Shown: positions 9,710-18,532, numbered from the stretch's first letter. The stretch is DNA of 64,000 nt from an uncultured Desulfovibrio sp. (GCA_913060505.1 CAJXRQ010000008.1:46792-110791); one strand, 5' to 3'. Notes: generated from the sequence alone by a model not told the origin. Translations and numbers: made by a program.

Positions 9710-11506
9710 ATGAGATTGCGTTCTTTTCAGGTTCGTTTGTTGTTGTGGGGATGGACCCTGCTGCTGCTGGCTCTTGCCGCGGCGTTTTACTATTCTTCCA
9801 CGCTGGTTGGCACCGAGCTTGTTGGTGAAACCGAATCACTTTCCTGGAAGCGGCTAGATGCCATCAAATGGCTGCTGGATGAACATCCCGTTTTTTCTTC
9901 GGAACAGTCCATGGATCAATGGGCCAAGACCTTGGGCCATAAGATGGGCAGCCGCATTACGTATATCAAAAGCGAGGATGGCCGGGTCATTGCGGATTCC
10001 GAAGTGCCGTTCGATCATATTTCCGAGATGGAGGACCACAGCCACAGGCCCGAGGTTCTGGCGGCCAAGAGTGACGGAAAAGGGCTGAATCTTCGTCATT
10101 CAAGTACATTGGGCAAGGACATGATCTATGTAGCTTGCCGCGTGAACCGGGCAGGCGGCATGCCTGAGGGAATTCTTCGGGTGGCCGTGCCGTTTTCCCA
10201 GGTCCAGTCCCGTCTCAATTCCCTGCGTATCAATTTCCTGTGGATATTTCTTTCCGTCCTGCTCATCGCCGCTGGCGCAAGCTCCTATCTTTCCCGCAAT
10301 GTCGGACGTTCCATACGTACTTTTTCCGAAGCTGCCCGTCAGATAGGCGAAGGCAACTACTCCATGCGATTGCGCGCCTCGCCGGGAGGCGAGTTCCAGC
10401 CTCTGGCCCATTCCGTCAACGCCATGGCCAAGCGGATTGAAAAGCACATCCAGACCATTGAAGAACAGCGCGGACAATTGCGCGCCATGTTTGAGGGCAT
10501 GAGTGAGGGGGTCATGGTGCTGGACGCCGATGGACGCCTTGTTTCCTACAACTCTACGCTGGATGCGATGATTTCCATGCCGGAAACCGCAATCGGGCGG
10601 ACGCCCATTGAGGTTTGCCGCCGCTATGAAATCCAGAAGATCGTGGACCGGCTTTTGACCGAAGAAGGGCTGGAAAGGGACAGTGCCGAGATTGATCTTA
10701 TGGACGGCCGTGTCGTGGATGTGAGCGGCGTTCCGTATTATGAAAACGACGGCGCCAGAAAGATCATTCTGGTGTTCCACGACATCACGATCATTCGCCA
10801 GGCGGAAAAAGGCCTCCGCGACTTTGTGGCCAACGCGTCCCATCAGTTGCGCACCCCGCTGACAAGCATCAAGGGCTATTCGGAAACTTTACTGGACAAC
10901 CCTCCCGCAAAATTCGAAGATGCCCGCGCATTTCTGGAGATCATCGTCAAGAATTCGGACCATATGAACAAGGTCATCTCCAGCATGCTGGCGCTTGCCA
11001 AATCCGAGCAGATGGGTAAAGCGCTTCAGAGCACTCCGGTTTCCGGGCAGGAAATCCTGTCCCGCGCGCTGGATGATCTGGCTCCATTGGGAGCCGAGCG
11101 CGGTGTAGAATTTTCCGTTGTGGTGCCGGACGACGACCCGCTTATGGTCATGGGCGAGCCGGACGGCGTTTTGCATGTGTTCCACAACCTGATGCAGAAC
11201 GCGGTCAAGTACAGCCCTGAAAACGGGACCATAACGGTTGAAGCCCGGCGCGAGAACGGCTTTGTAGCCTTCTCCGTGGAAGATCAGGGACCGGGCATTT
11301 CAAAGGAACACAGCCTCAAGGTTTTCGAACGGTTTTACCGTGTCGATGAAAATACCATCGAGGGACACGGCAGCGCGGGATTGGGGCTGGCTATTTGCCG
11401 CCGCATCGTGCAAAACCTCGGGGGCGAAATCTGGCATGACGGCTACGGCGAGGATACACGGGGAGCAAGGTTTTGCTTCCGTCTGAAAACCCCGGCGCAA
11501 TCCTGA
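9710..11506 (+). CDS. phoR: PhoR-like phosphate-regulon sensor histidine kinase
   Basis: A 598-residue membrane kinase. TM1 is at residues ~8-28, a periplasmic sensor region runs to ~172, TM2 is ~173-195, then HAMP (~195-250), a PAS domain (~255-355), HisKA and ATPase domains. The H-box reads ANASHQLRTPLTSIKGY with the phospho-His near residue 378; this HQLRTPL form and the PAS-HisKA order are typical of PhoR. ATP-binding blocks are NLMQNAVKYSPE and GSAGLGLAI. Two Pho-box-like sites precede it, and a Pit transporter and DUF47 gene follow, so the role is probably phosphate sensing. No response-regulator gene is adjacent, so the partner (PhoB) must lie elsewhere. The start has no strong ribosome binding site. 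Confidence 0.82.
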   Translation: MRLRSFQVRLLLWGWTLLLLALAAAFYYSSTLVGTELVGETESLSWKRLDAIKWLLDEHPVFSSEQSMDQWAKTLGHKMGSRITYIKSEDGRVIADSEVPFDHISEMEDHSHRPEVLAAKSDGKGLNLRHSSTLGKDMIYVACRVNRAGGMPEGILRVAVPFSQVQSRLNSLRINFLWIFLSVLLIAAGASSYLSRNVGRSIRTFSEAARQIGEGNYSMRLRASPGGEFQPLAHSVNAMAKRIEKHIQTIEEQRGQLRAMFEGMSEGVMVLDADGRLVSYNSTLDAMISMPETAIGRTPIEVCRRYEIQKIVDRLLTEEGLERDSAEIDLMDGRVVDVSGVPYYENDGARKIILVFHDITIIRQAEKGLRDFVANASHQLRTPLTSIKGYSETLLDNPPAKFEDARAFLEIIVKNSDHMNKVISSMLALAKSEQMGKALQSTPVSGQEILSRALDDLAPLGAERGVEFSVVVPDDDPLMVMGEPDGVLHVFHNLMQNAVKYSPENGTITVEARRENGFVAFSVEDQGPGISKEHSLKVFERFYRVDENTIEGHGSAGLGLAICRRIVQNLGGEIWHDGYGEDTRGARFCFRLKTPAQS

Positions 11507-11543
11507 AGCAATTCGGTTTGCCGTCCCCCAAGGAGGGGGCTTG

Positions 11544-12776
11544 ATGGACGTTTACGATATCTTTTTTTACCTGTCGATTCTGGCGGGATTCATGATGGCT
11601 TTCAACCTGGGGGCCAACGACGTGGCCAACTCGATGGCTTCGGCCGTCGGGGCCAAGGCTATCACGGTCCGTCAGGCGGTGTTTATTGCCGGTGTGCTCA
11701 ATTTTGCGGGTGCGGTATTTCTCGGCTCGCATGTTACGGCAACGGTCAGCAAGGGCATCATCAACGCCAGTTCGATTGATCCCAAGATCATGATGATAGG
11801 CATGTTTGCGGCTCTTTTGGCTGCCGCGTTATGGGTGCTTCTGTCCACGTTGACGTCACTACCGGTTTCCTCGACACACTCCGTTGTGGGAGCCATTGCG
11901 GGCATGGGCATCGTTGCCGGAGGCATGGACGTGGTCAACTGGCTCAAGATGGGCGGCATTGTGCTTTCATGGGTAATCTCGCCGTTCTTCGCCGCCGCTA
12001 TCGGGTTCGCGGTGTTTTCGCATATCCGGCGTTACATTCTGTATAAAAAGCACTTCATTCAGCAGGCTCGGCGCTGGGCTCCGTTTTGGGTGGCCCTGAC
12101 CGTGTCGTTGGTTGTGCTGTCCTTTTTGTATAAAACACCCATTGGGAAAAGTCTGGGGCTGGCCTGGCCGATATCTCTCGGCATTGCGCTGGTGCTCGCG
12201 CTCTGTACATGGGCGCTGGCCCGTGTCTGGGCTGGCCGTGTTGTCAGGGACGTGGAAGAAGGCGCCGAAGGTGTCGAACGTGTTTTTCGCAAGATGCAGG
12301 TGGGCACCTCCTGCTATGTGGCGCTTTCCCAGGGAGCCAACGACGTGGCCAATGCCATCGGTCCTGTGGCCGCCATTTACCTGATCGCCAAGGAACATGT
12401 GCTGCTGGGCAAGGCCGAGGTGCCGCTTTCCATGCTGGTGCTTGGCGGCGTAGGCATTGCCGTGGGTATTGCCCTTCTCGGGCACAAGGTCATGGGCACG
12501 GTGGGCAGCAAGATAACCACCCTGACCAACACTCGCGGATTTGCCGTGGACTTCGGTGCAGCCAGCACGGTTCTGGTGGCCTCAAATCTCGGGTTGCCGG
12601 TTTCCACGACCCATGCCGCTGTCGGTGCGGTAGTCGGCGTTGGCATTGCGCGCGGTTTTAGTGCTGTCGATTTTCGCGTTTTGGGCCGCATTGTGATTTA
12701 CTGGCTGCTGACCGTCCCCATTGCGGCCTTGACAAGTATCGTCATTTTTGAGCTTTTAAAATGGATGTGCCTGTAG
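11544..12776 (+). CDS. pit: Inorganic phosphate transporter, Pit family
   Basis: A 410-residue membrane protein of the PiT family, which imports phosphate (often as a metal-phosphate complex) with protons or Na+. The two inverted family signatures are present: NLGANDVANSMASAVGAKA near residue 23 and SQGANDVANAIGPVAA near residue 260. About ten hydrophobic segments are visible. Start codon: the ATG at 11544 sits 7 bases after AAGGAGG; a TTG at 11541 is less likely. It lies 37 bases after the PhoR-like gene and 27 bases before the DUF47 gene. The three genes form one operon under the Pho boxes. Confidence 0.93.
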   Translation: MDVYDIFFYLSILAGFMMAFNLGANDVANSMASAVGAKAITVRQAVFIAGVLNFAGAVFLGSHVTATVSKGIINASSIDPKIMMIGMFAALLAAALWVLLSTLTSLPVSSTHSVVGAIAGMGIVAGGMDVVNWLKMGGIVLSWVISPFFAAAIGFAVFSHIRRYILYKKHFIQQARRWAPFWVALTVSLVVLSFLYKTPIGKSLGLAWPISLGIALVLALCTWALARVWAGRVVRDVEEGAEGVERVFRKMQVGTSCYVALSQGANDVANAIGPVAAIYLIAKEHVLLGKAEVPLSMLVLGGVGIAVGIALLGHKVMGTVGSKITTLTNTRGFAVDFGAASTVLVASNLGLPVSTTHAAVGAVVGVGIARGFSAVDFRVLGRIVIYWLLTVPIAALTSIVIFELLKWMCL

Positions 12777-12803
12777 GCGCAAAAAAATATACGGAGCCAC
12801 ACC

Positions 12804-13478
12804 ATGTTTTTGAAGATTCCCTTTTTCGGATTGATCGCCAAACGTTCTCCCATGGACAGCCTCATCGAGCATTATGATAAAATTTCCGAGTGCGTGGCGA
12901 CCATTGATGAATCGTTGGAATGCTATGTCTCCGGCGGCGTTTGCCGGGAATTCGAGGAGTTGACCAAGACGATCGATACGATCGAAAACCATGCGGACAA
13001 GATCAAGCGGAATATCCGCAACCATCTGCCCAGAGGTCTGTTCATGGCCGTGGATAAGGGGACGTTCCTCAACTATACGAAGTTTCAGGATAATGTCCTT
13101 GACGCCTCGCAGGATGCCCTGCACTGGCTGGGCATGCGCCCCGTGCCAATCCCGGAAGAGTTCCAGAAGGACCTCATCAACCTGCTGGACAGTGTGCGTC
13201 ATGTCACCGAATTGCTTGGCCCCGCTTTGAAATCCACCATCGCTTTGGTGCATGGCGAATCTCTGGACCGTTCCGGTACCAAGGACAATTACCGGAAGGT
13301 CCGCCACGAGCGTGAGGTTATCCGCAAGTCCGCCAACAGGCTGCAAAGCAAGATTTACAATTCGGATATGGATTTCAAGGATATCTACCAGATCCTTCAC
13401 TTTATCGATTGTTTGAGCGAAATGGGTCACAACTGCGAAAACTGCGTTGATTCGCTGCGGAACATGATAGCTCGCTAG
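12804..13478 (+). CDS. DUF47 (PhoU-like) accessory protein of the Pit transporter
   Basis: A 224-residue, helix-rich cytoplasmic protein of the DUF47/TIGR00153 family, whose fold resembles PhoU. Blocks matching the family are CYVSGGVCREFEELTKTIDT, ENHADKIKRNIRNHLPRGLF and LEFIDCLSEMGHNCENC-like sequence at the C-terminus (HFIDCLSEMGHNCENCVDSL). DUF47 genes very often follow pit genes, and the protein is thought to gate or regulate the transporter. Here it follows pit by 27 bases and is closed by a strong terminator, so it is the last gene of the phosphate operon. Confidence 0.9.
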   Translation: MFLKIPFFGLIAKRSPMDSLIEHYDKISECVATIDESLECYVSGGVCREFEELTKTIDTIENHADKIKRNIRNHLPRGLFMAVDKGTFLNYTKFQDNVLDASQDALHWLGMRPVPIPEEFQKDLINLLDSVRHVTELLGPALKSTIALVHGESLDRSGTKDNYRKVRHEREVIRKSANRLQSKIYNSDMDFKDIYQILHFIDCLSEMGHNCENCVDSLRNMIAR

Positions 13479-13514
13479 CTACAGTTTGTAGCATTTCGGT
13501 TTGAAATCAGTCTG

Positions 13515-13540
13515 CGGCGGTCCCGGTTTCGGGGCCGCCG
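13515..13540 (+). terminator. Terminator of the phosphate operon
   Basis: Stem CGGCGGTCCC / GGGGCCGCCG with a GGTTTC loop and one T-G pair, followed by TTTTTT. It lies 36 bases after the DUF47 gene. Confidence 0.92.
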
Positions 13541-13639
13541 TTTTTTCTTTGCGCGATTTCAGATCAAAAACGTCCTGATTGCCTCCTTGCCGGAAAGCCT
13601 GTTGCCGCTGGCGCATATTTACGGTAAATCCATTTCCCT

Positions 13640-13993
13640 ATGCATGAAATGTCCATCGTTCAAAGCATACTGGCTATTCTCAAGGATGAAATGGTCAAAC
13701 GCGACATCTCGCGGCTCAAACGTGTTGTTCTCAAGAACGGCGCATTGGCCGGGGTGGTGTCCGAATCCATGGAATTCTGTTGGACCGCATTGGTACCGGG
13801 AACCGAGTTTGAGGATACGGTGCTGGAGTTGAGCGAGATTCCCCTGAAGCTGCGGTGCGGGAAATGTGGCGAGGAGTTTTTTCCGGACGATATTCGCTAT
13901 ACCCCATGCCCCCAGTGCGAGACGGTCATAGGCCACGATGTTTTGGAGGGGAAGGAATTGTATATTGATTTTGTGGAACCCGCCGAGGAGTAG
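13640..13993 (+). CDS. hypA: Hydrogenase nickel-incorporation protein HypA
   Basis: A 117-residue nickel metallochaperone for NiFe-hydrogenase maturation. It starts with the family hallmark MHEMSI, in which His2 is the nickel ligand. The zinc site is formed by CGKCGEEF and CPQC, at about residues 74-77 and 93-96. There is no recognisable ribosome binding site before the ATG, which is unusual in this window; the start is nevertheless firm because HypA proteins begin exactly here. hypB follows 20 bases downstream. The target hydrogenase is not in the window. Confidence 0.95.
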   Translation: MHEMSIVQSILAILKDEMVKRDISRLKRVVLKNGALAGVVSESMEFCWTALVPGTEFEDTVLELSEIPLKLRCGKCGEEFFPDDIRYTPCPQCETVIGHDVLEGKELYIDFVEPAEE

Positions 13994-14013
13994 GGCGGTA
14001 TAAGGAGCCTGCG

Positions 14014-14673
14014 ATGAGCATGGAAATTCCCATTGTCAGAAATGTGCTGGAAGCAAACGACCGGATTGCCGAGGAACTGAAGGCCCTCTTCAGGGAAAAA
14101 GGCATTCTGTGTCTCAATCTCATGAGTTCGCCGGGTGCTGGTAAGACCAGCCTGCTGGAACGCACCCTGACCGACCTCAAGGACGAGTTCGGCATGGCCG
14201 TGGTGGAAGGCGATTTGCAAACCGACAACGACGCCCGGCGCGTAGCCGCCACAGGTGTGCAGGCCGTACAGGTCAACACCGAGGGCGGTTGCCATCTGGA
14301 CTCCGGCATGGTGCTGGATGCGGTTCGTTCCATGGATTTGAACAATATCGACATTTTGTTCGTGGAAAACGTAGGCAACCTTGTCTGTCCGGCCGAATTC
14401 GACGTGGGCGAAGATTACAAGGTCACGCTTCTTTCCGTGACCGAGGGCGACGACAAGCCTGAAAAGTATCCCCTCATGTTCCATATCTCTGCCGTGATGT
14501 TGCTGAACAAGGTCGACCTGTTGCCCTATGTCGATTTCAATCTCGACAATGCGGCCAACCATGCCAAGACCTTGAACAAGGATATCGAGGTCATGCCCAT
14601 TTCCTGCCGAAACGGCGACGGGCTTGAATCATGGTACAAGTGGTTGCGAGAAAAACGCTCCGAAAAAAAATAA
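14014..14673 (+). CDS. hypB: Hydrogenase maturation GTPase HypB
   Basis: A 219-residue SIMIBI-class GTPase that works with HypA to load nickel into hydrogenase. The P-loop SSPGAGKTS is at residues 38-46, GDLQTDNDA and ENVGNLVCPAEFD carry the switch and metal-site residues, and NKVDLLPY gives guanine specificity. There is no histidine-rich N-terminal tail, so it should be a nickel-transfer rather than nickel-storage form. An AAGGAG site precedes the ATG. It forms a two-gene operon with hypA, closed by a terminator. Confidence 0.96.
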   Translation: MSMEIPIVRNVLEANDRIAEELKALFREKGILCLNLMSSPGAGKTSLLERTLTDLKDEFGMAVVEGDLQTDNDARRVAATGVQAVQVNTEGGCHLDSGMVLDAVRSMDLNNIDILFVENVGNLVCPAEFDVGEDYKVTLLSVTEGDDKPEKYPLMFHISAVMLLNKVDLLPYVDFNLDNAANHAKTLNKDIEVMPISCRNGDGLESWYKWLREKRSEKK

Positions 14674-14698
14674 TTTTTCCGACTTAACATTTCGTCAT

Positions 14699-14724
14699 GC
14701 CCCGCCCGGTTTGCCGTGCGGGGC
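14699..14724 (+). terminator. Terminator of hypAB
   Basis: Stem GCCCCGC / GCGGGGC with a 12-base loop and eight T residues after it, 25 bases beyond hypB. Confidence 0.88.
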
Positions 14725-14808
14725 TTTTTTTTGTCGGGCGAATAATTAGTCCGCTTTCGTGTTATTTATCCTCTTTTCATGCGTGAATTTTGGGCGTATG
14801 CTGCGCCC

Positions 14809-16146
14809 ATGTCGTTTCCAAAAGAGTTGCCGTTCGAGGATGTGCTGGCCTCCATTGCCGATGGCGTGTTCACTGTGGATACGGATTGGAATATTACCTA
14901 TTTCAACGAATCCGCGGAACGGATCACTGGCATTCCCGCTCAGGAAGCCCTTGGTCAGAAGTGCTGGGACGTATTTCACTCCAGTCTGTGTGACGGTTCG
15001 TGTGCCCTGCGGGAGTGCATCGGCTCGTCCGGGGTGATTTCCGGCAAATCCATTTTTATCGTGCGCCCGGATGGGCACAAGGTTCCGGTGTCCATTTCCG
15101 CCGCGCCGTTGCGTAATGCGGACGGGGAAATTGTGGGAGGCGTGGAAACGTTCCGTGACCTGACCGAGTTGCAATTGATGCGTCGCAAGGTGGAAGACCA
15201 GTACGGTTTTGAGGATATCGTGGGGCACAGCGAAGCTCTGGACAAGATTTTTCGCATCCTGCCGCAGGTGAGCCGGAGCGAGGCCACGGTGCTGCTGTTG
15301 GGTGAATCCGGCACCGGCAAGGAGTTGTTCGCCCGCGCGGTGCACAATCTGAGCGGCCGGCGGGAGGGGCCGTTCGTGGCAGTGAACTGTGGCGCGTTGC
15401 CCGATACGCTTTTGGAATCCGAGTTGTTCGGCTACAAGGCCGGGGCTTTTACGGACGCCAAGGGCGACAAGCCGGGGCGTTTTGAACTGGCCCGTGGCGG
15501 AACAATTTTTCTGGACGAAATCGGCGACCTGCCTGCCAAATTGCAGGTAAAATTGCTGCGCGTGTTGCAGGAAAAGATTTATGAACCTTTGGGCGGAGTC
15601 AAGCCGGTTCCCTGTGATGCGCGCATCGTCGCAGCCACCAACCGTGATCTGGAAACACTCGTGGCGGAGGGAGCGTTCCGGCAGGATCTCTATTACCGGC
15701 TCAACGTGGTCACCTTGCGTCTGCCTCCCCTTCGGGACCGGCGGGAAGACATTCCGTTGCTGGTCAATCATTTCATCCGTGAATACAACGCCGTACAGGA
15801 CAAGGACGTACAGGGCGTGTCCGAAGACGTCATGGCCTTGTTGTTGCGGCACGACTTTCCGGGCAATGTCCGCGAACTGGAAAACATCCTCGAATTTTCC
15901 TTCATCCTCTGTTCCAGCGGTTTCATCCAGCTGGAGCATTTGCCGGACAGTATCCGGCCCTCACAGGCCGTCGACAGCATGACGGATGGTCAGGGCGGGA
16001 CATTGGAGGAAATCAAGTGCCGGGCAGTGCTTCGTGCTCTGGAGCGTAACGAGGGCCGCAAAATGGCAACATGCCGTGAATTGGGAATTTCGAAGGACAC
16101 GTTACGCCGAATGTTGCAACGATGCGCGGAGACGGGCGCAGAATAA
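14809..16146 (+). CDS. PAS-domain sigma54-dependent transcriptional activator
   Basis: A 445-residue enhancer-binding protein. A PAS domain (~1-115) is followed by an AAA+ domain: Walker A GESGTGKE near residue 166, ELFGYKAGAFTDA, Walker B GGTIFLDEIGDL, and an arginine-finger region. A Fis-type helix-turn-helix ends the protein. The sigma54-contact loop reads GAFTDA instead of the consensus GAFTGA. An ATG at 14779 is also possible; neither start has a ribosome binding site, and 14809 fits the PAS boundary better. The next gene is preceded by a sigma54 promoter and encodes the orange-protein operon. In Desulfovibrio vulgaris the homologous arrangement (DVU2106 next to DVU2107-2109) has the activator controlling that operon, so the same is inferred here. 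Confidence 0.9.
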   Translation: MSFPKELPFEDVLASIADGVFTVDTDWNITYFNESAERITGIPAQEALGQKCWDVFHSSLCDGSCALRECIGSSGVISGKSIFIVRPDGHKVPVSISAAPLRNADGEIVGGVETFRDLTELQLMRRKVEDQYGFEDIVGHSEALDKIFRILPQVSRSEATVLLLGESGTGKELFARAVHNLSGRREGPFVAVNCGALPDTLLESELFGYKAGAFTDAKGDKPGRFELARGGTIFLDEIGDLPAKLQVKLLRVLQEKIYEPLGGVKPVPCDARIVAATNRDLETLVAEGAFRQDLYYRLNVVTLRLPPLRDRREDIPLLVNHFIREYNAVQDKDVQGVSEDVMALLLRHDFPGNVRELENILEFSFILCSSGFIQLEHLPDSIRPSQAVDSMTDGQGGTLEEIKCRAVLRALERNEGRKMATCRELGISKDTLRRMLQRCAETGAE

Positions 16147-16233
16147 GCCGCCATAAATTTCCAAGACGAACTTTGCGCCGTTTTTAATGTGCGGCTTTGT
16201 TTTTAACTAGTTATTATTGTTGGGTTTATATTC

Positions 16234-16250
16234 TTGGCATGTTGTGTGCT
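16234..16250 (+). promoter_or_regulatory. Sigma54 (-24/-12) promoter of the ORP operon
   Basis: TTGGCATGTTGTGTGCT matches the sigma54 consensus YTGGCACGN4TTGCW, with GG at 16236-16237 and GC at 16248-16249 and the required 10-base spacing. The predicted transcription start is near 16261, 35 bases before the first ORP-operon gene. The neighbouring sigma54 activator gene supports it. Confidence 0.85.
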
Positions 16251-16295
16251 TAACGGGTTTGTCCGTTGCGACAACCCGTAGCGGAGCAAAAAATT

Positions 16296-16781
16296 ATGAA
16301 TGATAAACAACTTGTTTGCCTGGCCTGTTACGAAGAACGTCTCGCTTCCGTGTTCGACAACGCGGACGAGTTTCGTTTCTATCAGGTGAACGAGGACGGA
16401 ATTTGCCCCGCAGGTCACCTATCCCTTCCCTCAAAGGACCCAATGGACAGGACATCCGCCATACTGGCCTGCGGGGTAACAACTCTTGTTTGCGGCGCAT
16501 TGTGCGGCCGCACTGAACGTCAGCTTATTAATGCTGGTATCGCCGTCCGCCCGTGGGTCAGAGGTAGCGTTGAGGAAGTGCTCGACGCTTTTGAACGAGG
16601 CTCCATTGAAACTCTGGCCATGCCCGGGTGCCGTGCCGCGAGTGGCGATGCAACCCGGCCGGGAATGGGGCGTTGCTGCTCCGGCACAGGTTTGGGACGG
16701 CGCCGGGGAACCGGCTTGCAGAAAGCAACCGGTTGCCGGGCGGGCGGCGTACTCAAAAAGAAAACAAACGGGGGTAAATGA
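16296..16781 (+). CDS. First gene of the ORP operon; DVU2107-like protein with Cys/Gly/Arg-rich tail
   Basis: A 161-residue protein. The start at 16296 has GGAG about 11 bases upstream; an in-frame start at 16266 would lie almost on the predicted transcription start. The N-terminal part has LVCLACYEERLASVFDNADE and a second half resembling the NifX/NifB-like fold seen in metal-cluster carriers. The last ~45 residues are rich in Gly, Arg and Cys (PGMGRCCSGTGLGRRRG), a tail that many members of this group carry. Position as first gene before orp and the Mrp-type ATPase matches DVU2107 of Desulfovibrio vulgaris. Its TGA stop overlaps the orp start (ATGA). Its role in the ORP complex is not known. 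Confidence 0.78.
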   Translation: MNDKQLVCLACYEERLASVFDNADEFRFYQVNEDGICPAGHLSLPSKDPMDRTSAILACGVTTLVCGALCGRTERQLINAGIAVRPWVRGSVEEVLDAFERGSIETLAMPGCRAASGDATRPGMGRCCSGTGLGRRRGTGLQKATGCRAGGVLKKKTNGGK

Positions 16782-17140
16782 TGAAGATAGCAATCAGCAG
16801 TACCGGGCCGGAACTTTCCAGCCCCATGGATGTTCGTTTCGGGCGTGCCGCCGGTTTCGTGATCATGGAAACCGACTCGGGCGATTTCGAATACGTTGAT
16901 AATGAACAGAATTTTACCCTGCCGCAGGGCGCCGGCATCCAGTCTGCGCAGAACGTGGCAGCGACCGGAGCCAAGGTCGTGATTACCGGCCACGCCGGTC
17001 CCAAGGCCTACAAGGCATTGGAACATGGCGGCATTGCCTTGTATCTGGGGCAGGGAGGCACAGTGCAGGAAGCGGTGGACGCTTTCAAGGCCGGAATGCT
17101 GGAAGCAGCACAGGGGCCGGACAAGGAAGGCCACTGGTAA
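16778..17140 (+). CDS. orp: Orange protein (ORP), NifB/NifX-family Mo-Cu cluster carrier
   Basis: A 120-residue single-domain protein of the dinitrogenase iron-molybdenum cofactor-binding family (NifB/NifX). It shows the family start MKIAISSTGPELSSPMDVRF, the GRAAGFVI strand and a conserved VVITGHAGPKAYKAL loop. In Desulfovibrio the homologue DVU2108 carries an unusual sulfide-bridged Mo-Cu-Mo cluster that gives the orange colour, and belongs to a complex linked to cell division. Its start overlaps the preceding stop, showing translational coupling. The MrpORP gene follows. Cluster content is inferred from the family and operon. Confidence 0.88.
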   Translation: MMKIAISSTGPELSSPMDVRFGRAAGFVIMETDSGDFEYVDNEQNFTLPQGAGIQSAQNVAATGAKVVITGHAGPKAYKALEHGGIALYLGQGGTVQEAVDAFKAGMLEAAQGPDKEGHW

Positions 17141-17230
17141 TGGACATAAGGGGTTTGACAACCCCTTGTGAGTGATTATTTCCCGTTACACACCGGCCAC
17201 GGCCGGAATTTCAATATCAGGAGAATCAAC

Positions 17231-18490
17231 ATGAGTGACTCATGCGGTAGCTGTTCATCCGCCCAGGGTGGCGGATGTTCCGGCGGCGGATGCGGTGAAA
17301 ATCCCGAGGATCTGAAGCTCAAGAAGACCCTTGGACGCATCAAGCACAAGGTTGTGGTCATGTCCGGAAAGGGCGGCGTCGGTAAATCCACTGTCGCCAC
17401 CAATATTGCCGTGGCTCTTGCCCAGGCGGGCAAACGTGTCGGTCTGCTCGATGTGGACGTCCACGGACCGAGCATTCCCCGGCTTCTTTCCCTGGAAGGC
17501 CAACAGCCGCATATCGGCAGCGAAGTTATCGAACCCATTTCCTGGAACCGCAACTTGTGGGTTATGTCTTTGGGGTTCATGCTGCCGAGCAAGGAAGACG
17601 CTGTGATCTGGCGCGGCCCGGTCAAGATCGGCCTTATCAAGCAGTTCGTGCAGGACGTTGCCTGGGGCGATTTGGACTACCTCATCGTGGACTGCCCTCC
17701 GGGTACCGGTGACGAGCCGCTTTCCACCTTGCAGACCCTTGGTTCCGACGCTCAGGCCGTTGTCGTGACCACGCCGCAGGGAGTCGCCGTAGACGACGTG
17801 CGCCGCTCAGTTTCCTTTGTCCGCCAGCTGGGCAACCCGCTGCTGGGCATTGTAGAAAACATGTCCGGCTTTGCCTGTCCCGACTGCGGCAAGGTTCATA
17901 ATATTTTCAATTCCGGCGGTGGTGAAGAGCTTGCCAAGGAGATGGGAGCCAAGTTCCTTGGCCGTATTCCCATCGATCCGGAAGTCGCCCGTTCCGGTGA
18001 TGAAGGATTCCCTCTGGTCAAGGTGGATCACGATTCTGCTACGGCACAGGCCATGAATGCGGTTATCAAGCCCATTCTGGGACTCTCCGATTCCCTGCAG
18101 GAAGACAAGGAAATGCCCAAGGTCGAGGAAGTCAATTCCGAGAACGGCCGTGTGCGTGTGGCCATTCCTGTTGTGCAGGGCAAGCTGTGCATGCACTTCG
18201 GCCACTGCGAGCAGTTCGCCCTTGTGGATGTGGATTCCGAACTCAAGTCCATTATTTCCACCAACTTTGAAACGCCGCCGCCTCACGAGCCGGGGGTAAT
18301 CCCCACGTGGTGTGCGGACCAGAAGGTCAATCTGGTCATCGCCGGCGGCATGGGTGCCAAAGCCCAGTCCATGTTTACGGATCGCGGCGTTCGCGTGATC
18401 ACCGGTGCTCCTTCCGAAGCTCCGGAAGCCGTGGTCAAGAAATATCTGGACGGAACGTTGGTGACGGGTGCAAATACTTGCGACCACTAA
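17231..18490 (+). CDS. MrpORP: Mrp/NBP35-type iron-sulfur ATPase fused to an ORP-like domain
   Basis: A 419-residue chimera. The N-terminal 22 residues are cysteine and glycine rich (CGSCSSAQGGG, CSGGGCG), as in NBP35-type scaffolds. The ATPase domain has the deviant Walker A SGKGGVGKST (~45-54), LLDVDVHGPSIPRLL, and the bridging pair CPDC near residue 215 used for a shared Fe-S cluster. From about residue 305 a second NifX/ORP-like domain starts with RVRVAIPVVQGKLCMHFGH. This is the layout of DVU2109. An AGGAG site 7 bases before the ATG fixes the start. It closes the sigma54-driven operon. The likely role is ATP-dependent handling of Fe-S or Mo-Cu clusters for ORP. Confidence 0.92.
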   Translation: MSDSCGSCSSAQGGGCSGGGCGENPEDLKLKKTLGRIKHKVVVMSGKGGVGKSTVATNIAVALAQAGKRVGLLDVDVHGPSIPRLLSLEGQQPHIGSEVIEPISWNRNLWVMSLGFMLPSKEDAVIWRGPVKIGLIKQFVQDVAWGDLDYLIVDCPPGTGDEPLSTLQTLGSDAQAVVVTTPQGVAVDDVRRSVSFVRQLGNPLLGIVENMSGFACPDCGKVHNIFNSGGGEELAKEMGAKFLGRIPIDPEVARSGDEGFPLVKVDHDSATAQAMNAVIKPILGLSDSLQEDKEMPKVEEVNSENGRVRVAIPVVQGKLCMHFGHCEQFALVDVDSELKSIISTNFETPPPHEPGVIPTWCADQKVNLVIAGGMGAKAQSMFTDRGVRVITGAPSEAPEAVVKKYLDGTLVTGANTCDH

Positions 18491-18532
18491 TTGAATTCAA
18501 GGCATAACCGACATGCCTCCATTCCCAATTGG

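Noticed and set aside
16620..16781. Frameshift at the end of the DVU2107-like gene
   Set aside because: The odd Gly/Arg/Cys-rich tail first looked like a wrong frame, but the stop overlaps the orp start as ATGA and such tails are typical of this protein group.
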